46,290 nt of DNA, taken from Hyphomicrobiales bacterium (GTDB lineage: Bacteria; Pseudomonadota; Alphaproteobacteria; Rhizobiales; Rhizobiaceae). The notes below the pieces were generated by a model. The model saw only the letters and a program-made list of their open reading frames with translations. It was not told the DNA's origin and did no database searches. Of this stretch, positions 42,294 through 46,290 are shown one piece after another. The stretch spans positions 1 to 46,290 of the forward strand of contig UBTA01000052.1 in the NCBI GenBank assembly GCA_900468065.1. The letters run 5' to 3'. A program made the position numbers and the translations under genes. The stretch's first letter is position 1. Each line of letters opens with the position of its first letter.

Positions 42294-43025
42294 TTAAAAT
42301 ATCCGAATGGCCGATGTGGCGATGATGACGAGGGAAACGGCGATCATCAACGGCCGCACGGGCAGGCGCCTGACGACCAGCGCGCCGATAGGAGCTGCGA
42401 GCACCCCGCCGAGCACGAGGCCCAGGGCCGATCCCAGATCCGACCAGCCGAGCGTCAGCACGAAGGTGGCCGAAATCGTCAGGGTGACGGCAAATTCGGT
42501 GAGGCTGGTGGAACCGATAACCTTTTTCGGCTCATGGCCACGGCCAATCAGCGAAGTTGTGACGATCGGACCCCAGCCACCACCGCCTGCCGCATCCAGC
42601 GCTCCGCCGCCAAGGCCGATGAACGGCACCGCCCAATCGCGGACCTCGCGCAGCCAGAGCGGCCGGAAGGCCTTGAACAGGATGTAGATGCCGACCAGCA
42701 CCAGATAGGCCGAGACGAACGGCTCGATCATTTCGCCATCGACATTGGAGATGCCGTAGGCACCGAGAGCGCCGCCGATCATGCCGGCCGGCGCCAGACG
42801 CGCGACGAGACGCCAGTCGATATTGCGCTGGTAGGTGTGGGACGCTCCGGAGGCCGCCGTCGTGAAGATCTCCGCAATGTGGGTCATGGCGCTTGCCGTT
42901 GCCGGCGGTATGCCGACCGCAAGCAGGCTGGTGGTGGACAACAGGCCGAAGGCCATTCCAAGGGCACCATCTACCAATTGCGCGAAAAAACCGATGACAA
43001 CGAACATCCAGAAATCTGCCGACAC
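42294..43025 (-). CDS. TauE/SafE family membrane permease
   Basis: This 243-residue polytopic protein has about eight hydrophobic segments and two family halves: VIGFFAQLVDGALGMAFGLLSTTSLLAVGIPPATASAMTHIAE and GGALDAAGGGGWGPIVTTSLIGRG. TauE/SafE proteins export sulfite, sulfoacetate or other anions; the substrate is unknown here. The GTG at 43025 is chosen because AAGGA lies six bases upstream; a TTG at 43031 is in frame. It is followed by sodC, but no functional link is certain. Confidence 0.86.
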   Translation of the reverse strand: MSADFWMFVVIGFFAQLVDGALGMAFGLLSTTSLLAVGIPPATASAMTHIAEIFTTAASGASHTYQRNIDWRLVARLAPAGMIGGALGAYGISNVDGEMIEPFVSAYLVLVGIYILFKAFRPLWLREVRDWAVPFIGLGGGALDAAGGGGWGPIVTTSLIGRGHEPKKVIGSTSLTEFAVTLTISATFVLTLGWSDLGSALGLVLGGVLAAPIGALVVRRLPVRPLMIAVSLVIIATSAIRIF

Positions 43026-43234
43026 GAACAATCCTTCTTCAAATCCAACCTTTTAAAACCGAGGCTTATTTGCGCCAACAGCGTCCGGTAGGTAAAGGTT
43101 CCCGACCGGCAATTCACAAGCGCTGTGATGACCGGCCGTGATCAAAGAAGAACAACCGATGAAGATGATTACTCTTCCTCCCGGTCGGCGCACGGCTGGT
43201 CTGCCGTTTGTGCTGCAGCGATAGGAGACGACAG

Positions 43235-43456
43235 ATGACGGGTTTCGACTGGCACGCCGATGCCATCGACCGCGATACGCCGGTCACGGCGACCTATCGC
43301 AACACGCAGAATGTTCGCCGTTTTCTCACCGCCCAATGCGGCGGTGGCTTTGCGTTCGATCGTGCCTTCATGGCCTGGATCAAGGATGGTTCGGCAAAGA
43401 CGATGGGTGATGTTGCCGACGAATGGAAGCGGCGTCATCCAACTGCCGATACCTGA
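43235..43456 (+). CDS. DUF6434 domain protein
   Basis: This 73-residue protein, MTGFDWHADAIDRDTPVTATYRNTQNVRRFLTAQCGGGFAFDRAFMAWIKDG, matches the small DUF6434 family common in rhizobia; the function is unknown. AGGAG lies about eight bases upstream of ATG 43235. Short, soluble and with a conserved Trp, Arg and Asp pattern. It is convergent with nadC (12-base gap). Confidence 0.85.
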   Translation: MTGFDWHADAIDRDTPVTATYRNTQNVRRFLTAQCGGGFAFDRAFMAWIKDGSAKTMGDVADEWKRRHPTADT

Positions 43457-43468
43457 TGCGCCCTTGTC

Positions 43469-44377
43469 TTAGCCGATGACTATATCCAGCCCGATATCCA
43501 GCGTCGGCGCGGCCATGGTGATCTTCGAGGTCGAGATATAGTCGATGCCGGTCTCGGCGATGGCGCGGATGGTCTGGAAATTGACATTGCCGGAGGCCTC
43601 CAGCCTGGTCCGGCGCGGATCGGCAGCATAGGCCTCGCCGGACAGCTGCCAATGCGCCGCGTTGATCGCAACAGCTTCCCGCAGCAGGTCCGGCCCCATA
43701 TTGTCGAGCAGGATCACATCCGGGCTGGCTGTCAGGGCTTGGCGCATCTGGTCGAGCCCATCGACCTCGACCTCGATCTTGACGAGATGACCGCAATAGG
43801 CGCGCGCAGCATGGACGGCGGACGCGACGCCGCCGGAGACGGCGATATGGTTGTCCTTGATCAGGATCGCATCATCCAGGCCATACCGGTGATTGGAACC
43901 ACCGCCGAGACGAACCGCATATTTTTCCAGCGCCCGCAGGCCGGGAATGGTTTTTCGCGTGCAGCAGACTTTGGCGCGGGTGTGGGCGATCTCGGCTGCG
44001 AATTTTGAGGTGTAGGTGGCGACACCGCAGAGATGCATGAGGAAGTTCAGCGCCACGCGCTCAGCCGACAACAGGCCACGGGCCTGGCCGGAAATGCGGG
44101 CAAGCACGGTGCCCGGCGCAATCCTGTCGCCGTCCGTCACAAAGGCCTCGAAGCGGATCGCCGGATCGATCAGGCGGAAGGTGGTGCGGGCGAGTTCCAT
44201 GCCTGCGACCACACCGGTTTCGCGGGCGTTCATGTCCGCCGTCGCCGTGCGGTCAGGAGCAATCGTCGCATAGGTGGTGATGTCACCGGCGCGGCCGAGG
44301 TCTTCCAGCAGCGCCGCACGGACCTGATCTTCGACCATCAGGGCGGGCAGTTCGGGGCGAAGGGCGGTTGGTGTCAT
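43469..44377 (-). CDS. nadC: Nicotinate-nucleotide diphosphorylase (carboxylating)
   Basis: NadC (quinolinate phosphoribosyltransferase) makes nicotinate mononucleotide from quinolinate and PRPP. The EDLGRAGDITTYAT start, RISGQARGLLSAERVALNFLMHLCGVAT, the CCTRKTIPGLRALEKYAVRLGGGSNHRYGLDDAILIKDNHI and the C-terminal ISTSKIT motifs are complete. Length is 302 residues. It follows nadB on the same strand after 169 bases, most of which is a palindromic repeat, so the two are likely one operon interrupted by that element. Confidence 0.95.
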   Translation of the reverse strand: MTPTALRPELPALMVEDQVRAALLEDLGRAGDITTYATIAPDRTATADMNARETGVVAGMELARTTFRLIDPAIRFEAFVTDGDRIAPGTVLARISGQARGLLSAERVALNFLMHLCGVATYTSKFAAEIAHTRAKVCCTRKTIPGLRALEKYAVRLGGGSNHRYGLDDAILIKDNHIAVSGGVASAVHAARAYCGHLVKIEVEVDGLDQMRQALTASPDVILLDNMGPDLLREAVAINAAHWQLSGEAYAADPRRTRLEASGNVNFQTIRAIAETGIDYISTSKITMAAPTLDIGLDIVIG

Positions 44378-44414
44378 GGTTGACTACTTTCGGTTTCGAA
44401 CGGGCGGCGTTCCT

Positions 44415-44539
44415 CTTCTCCCCAGCGGGGAGAAGTGCCGAGCGGATGCGAGGCGATGAGGAGGCGGTTCTGCACATTTCGCGTGTTTGGCTCCCCCTCA
44501 TCCGGCCCTTCGGGCCACCTTCTCCCCGCTGGGGAGAAG
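44415..44539. repeat. Palindromic repeat between nadB and nadC
   Basis: A 125-base element with inverted ends: CTTCTCCCC with GGGGAGAAG on the left (44415-44435) and the same pair at the right end. Inside, GATGAGG is matched by CCTCATC, and a small GGCCC/GGGCC hairpin follows. It closely matches the partial element at 46174-46290. This is a second repeat family, distinct in sequence from the RIME-like elements at 30.2 and 33.1 kb. Confidence 0.85.
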
Positions 44540-44546
44540 AAAAACG

Positions 44547-46145
44547 TCACACCACTTCCGTCTCCGTTACTTCGGCAACGACCCGGTCGGCCTCGGCAAG
44601 GGTCAGGAATGTCCGGTGCTTCCATTCCGGCCTTGGCTCCGGGCAATCGGAGCGGTAATGGCCGCCGCGGCTTTCGGTGCGCAGGTAGGCGCCGGTGGTG
44701 ATCAGCTTGGCTGTGGTGACGATATTGCTGAAGCGCAGCCGGGTGTTCTGGCGTTCCAGGTTGGCAATCGCCCGAATGGCTTTGACCAGCGTCTCCTGGC
44801 TGCGGATGACGCCGACATGATCGCTCATGATATGGCGCAGCGCCTTCAGCGGCGGGCTGTCTTCCAGCGTCACCGGATCGTCGTTTTCGCCGGCATTGTC
44901 GCCCCAATCGGTGATCTTCGGTTCCGGCAGCATGCCCTTGATGTTTTCGGCAATGCGGGCGGCAAAGACCACGGCTTCGAGCAGCGAATTGGAGGCGAGC
45001 CGGTTGGCGCCATGGACACCGGTGGAGGTCACCTCGCCCGCGGCCCAGAGGCCATCGATCGAGGTGCGGCCTTCCGCGTCGGTCAGCACGCCACCCATAT
45101 GATAATGCACCGCCGGGACAACCGGGATCGGCTGCGTGACGGGATCAATGCCGGCAGACATGCAGGAGGCGTAGACGGTCGGGAAGGCTTCCGGGAAATG
45201 CGCGCCGACCGCCTTGGTGCAGTCGAGAAATGCGCCGCGTCCGGCCTGAACCTCGGCGAAGACGCCACGCGAAACAATATCGCGGGGCGCAAGCTCGCCG
45301 TCCGGATGGATATCCAGCATGAAACGTTTGCCGGCCGAATTGATCAGGTGGGCGCCATCGCCGCGCAGGGCTTCGGTTGCCAAGGGTGCGGGATCCCGGC
45401 CGATATTGATGGCCGTCGGGTGGAACTGGATGAATTCCGGATCGGCGATAATGGCACCGGCGCGGGCGGCCATGCCGACGCCCTGGCCGCAGGCTTCGGT
45501 CGGATTGGTGGTGACGGAGAAGAGGTGGCCGACGCCGCCGGAGCAGAGCACGACGGCACGGGCCGGAAACGAGACGCGCTTCTTCGACTGGCCGGCATCC
45601 GGGCGGGCAATGACGCCGGAGATGAAGCGGCCCTGGCGCACCAGTTCCTCGACGACATAACCTTCCAGAACGCGGATCGACGGCGTGTTGCGTACGGCCG
45701 CGATCAGCGCTTCCATGATCGCCTTGCCGGCCATGTCGCCCTTGACCCGGACGATACGGCGCTCGGAATGAGCGGCTTCGCGCGATAGGAGAAGCTGCCC
45801 CTCGAGGTCGCGATCGAATGGCACGCCATAGCCGAGCAGATCGTGGATACGCGCCGGACCTTCGGCGACCATCATCCGGGTCATCTTCTCATCGACGATG
45901 CCGGCACCGGCAATCAGCGTATCGGCAACGTGTTTGTCGATAGTATCGCCAAGGCCCATGGCTGCGGCGATGCCGCCCTGCGCCCACGCCGACGAGGCGC
46001 CATGGCCTATGGGGGCCGCGGCCAGCACGGTAACCGGACGCGGGCTGAGTTTCAGCGCGCAAAAGAGCCCGGCGAGGCCACCGCCAACGATGACGATATC
46101 GTCGATGCCGTTGAAGGACTGTGGGCGGAAATGATCGGTCAGCAT
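44547..46145 (-). CDS. nadB: L-aspartate oxidase
   Basis: NadB oxidises L-aspartate to iminoaspartate, the first step to quinolinate. The FAD motif is [19 protein letters not shown] near the N-terminus (about 16-34), followed by [14 protein letters not shown] and the later [28 protein letters not shown]. The length is 532 residues from ATG 46145. NadA (quinolinate synthase) is expected upstream, beyond the right edge, after the partial repeat. The usual nadA-nadB-nadC order on this strand would then hold. Confidence 0.95.
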   Translation of the reverse strand: MLTDHFRPQSFNGIDDIVIVGGGLAGLFCALKLSPRPVTVLAAAPIGHGASSAWAQGGIAAAMGLGDTIDKHVADTLIAGAGIVDEKMTRMMVAEGPARIHDLLGYGVPFDRDLEGQLLLSREAAHSERRIVRVKGDMAGKAIMEALIAAVRNTPSIRVLEGYVVEELVRQGRFISGVIARPDAGQSKKRVSFPARAVVLCSGGVGHLFSVTTNPTEACGQGVGMAARAGAIIADPEFIQFHPTAINIGRDPAPLATEALRGDGAHLINSAGKRFMLDIHPDGELAPRDIVSRGVFAEVQAGRGAFLDCTKAVGAHFPEAFPTVYASCMSAGIDPVTQPIPVVPAVHYHMGGVLTDAEGRTSIDGLWAAGEVTSTGVHGANRLASNSLLEAVVFAARIAENIKGMLPEPKITDWGDNAGENDDPVTLEDSPPLKALRHIMSDHVGVIRSQETLVKAIRAIANLERQNTRLRFSNIVTTAKLITTGAYLRTESRGGHYRSDCPEPRPEWKHRTFLTLAEADRVVAEVTETEVV

Positions 46146-46173
46146 GCTTTTTCTCCTCCGGGAATGTCTCCCT

Positions 46174-46290
46174 CTTCTCCCCGTCGGGGAGAAGTACCGA
46201 GCGCAGCGAGGCGATGAGGGGGTCTTGCCGCAAACTCTGTTTGCCTGGCTCCCCCTCATCCGGCCTTCGGCCACCTTCTCCCCGCTGGGG
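46174..46290. repeat. Palindromic repeat upstream of nadB (window edge)
   Basis: Same family as 44415-44539. CTTCTCCCC.GTCGGGGAGAAG opens it, then GAGCGCAGCGAGGCGATGAGG, a middle stem GCAAAC/GTTTGC, CCTCATCCGGCC and the final CTTCTCCCCGCTGGGG, cut by the window end. The outer arms and order match copy 1, while the middle differs. Together the two copies bracket nadB. Confidence 0.82.

Noticed and set aside
44487-45788. Open frame of 433 codons on the plus strand across nadB
   Set aside because: Antisense to nadB and begins inside the palindromic repeat. No recognisable domain.

Overview
This window is a GC-rich (about 60%) piece of an alphaproteobacterial chromosome, most likely a member of the Rhizobiaceae (Rhizobium/Agrobacterium type). 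The evidence is the gene order rpsF-rpsR-DUF2232-rplI ... dnaB-terC-alr-radA-cvpA-purF, rhizobial families such as TIGR02301, and several families of intergenic palindromic repeats of the rhizobial mosaic-element (RIME) type. The species cannot be named from the sequence. I see no rRNA, tRNA, prophage, insertion sequence or CRISPR array; most of the window is core chromosome with small accessory insertions.

Layout. 1-3000: a repeat-rich edge, then the ribosomal operon rpsF-rpsR-DUF2232-rplI with a long leader that may be an S6:S18 autoregulatory RNA, closed by a strong bidirectional terminator. 3065-6264: a MarR-controlled EmrAB-type efflux operon with a clear palindromic operator. 6622-14827: replication, repair and housekeeping genes (dnaB, terC-like, alr, parDE, radA, cvpA, purF); the parDE toxin-antitoxin pair overlaps radA, and cvpA is flanked by two copies of a two-hairpin repeat. 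14959-24082: an SDR, a GFA protein, pssA-psd phospholipid genes, a VOC fusion, an Atm1-type ABC exporter, a LysM protein, a LOG protein and a second RHH/RelE toxin-antitoxin pair. 24184-31281: rarD, cpdB, a methyltransferase, cimA and a prolyl aminopeptidase.

31316-33351 is the most unusual stretch: three tandem GFA-family paralogues and a DUF559 endonuclease-like gene fused by stop/start overlaps into one apparent operon, with a RIME-like palindromic element abutting the first start codon. 33360-38627 holds cysS, an unlisted 45-codon gene, yedK with a small partner, a Nudix hydrolase, a TIGR02301 protein and two hypothetical genes, one preceded by a full CtrA-type box.

38701-46290 has an NAD theme: ygfZ, an HD hydrolase, a tyrosine phosphatase and a NadQ/NrtR-like regulator are tightly coupled, and nadC and nadB follow on the opposite strand, with a related palindromic repeat on each side of nadB. 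sodC, a TauE/SafE permease and a DUF6434 protein lie between. Starts were moved inward from the longest open frame where a ribosome binding site, a family N-terminus or a neighbouring overlap supported it.
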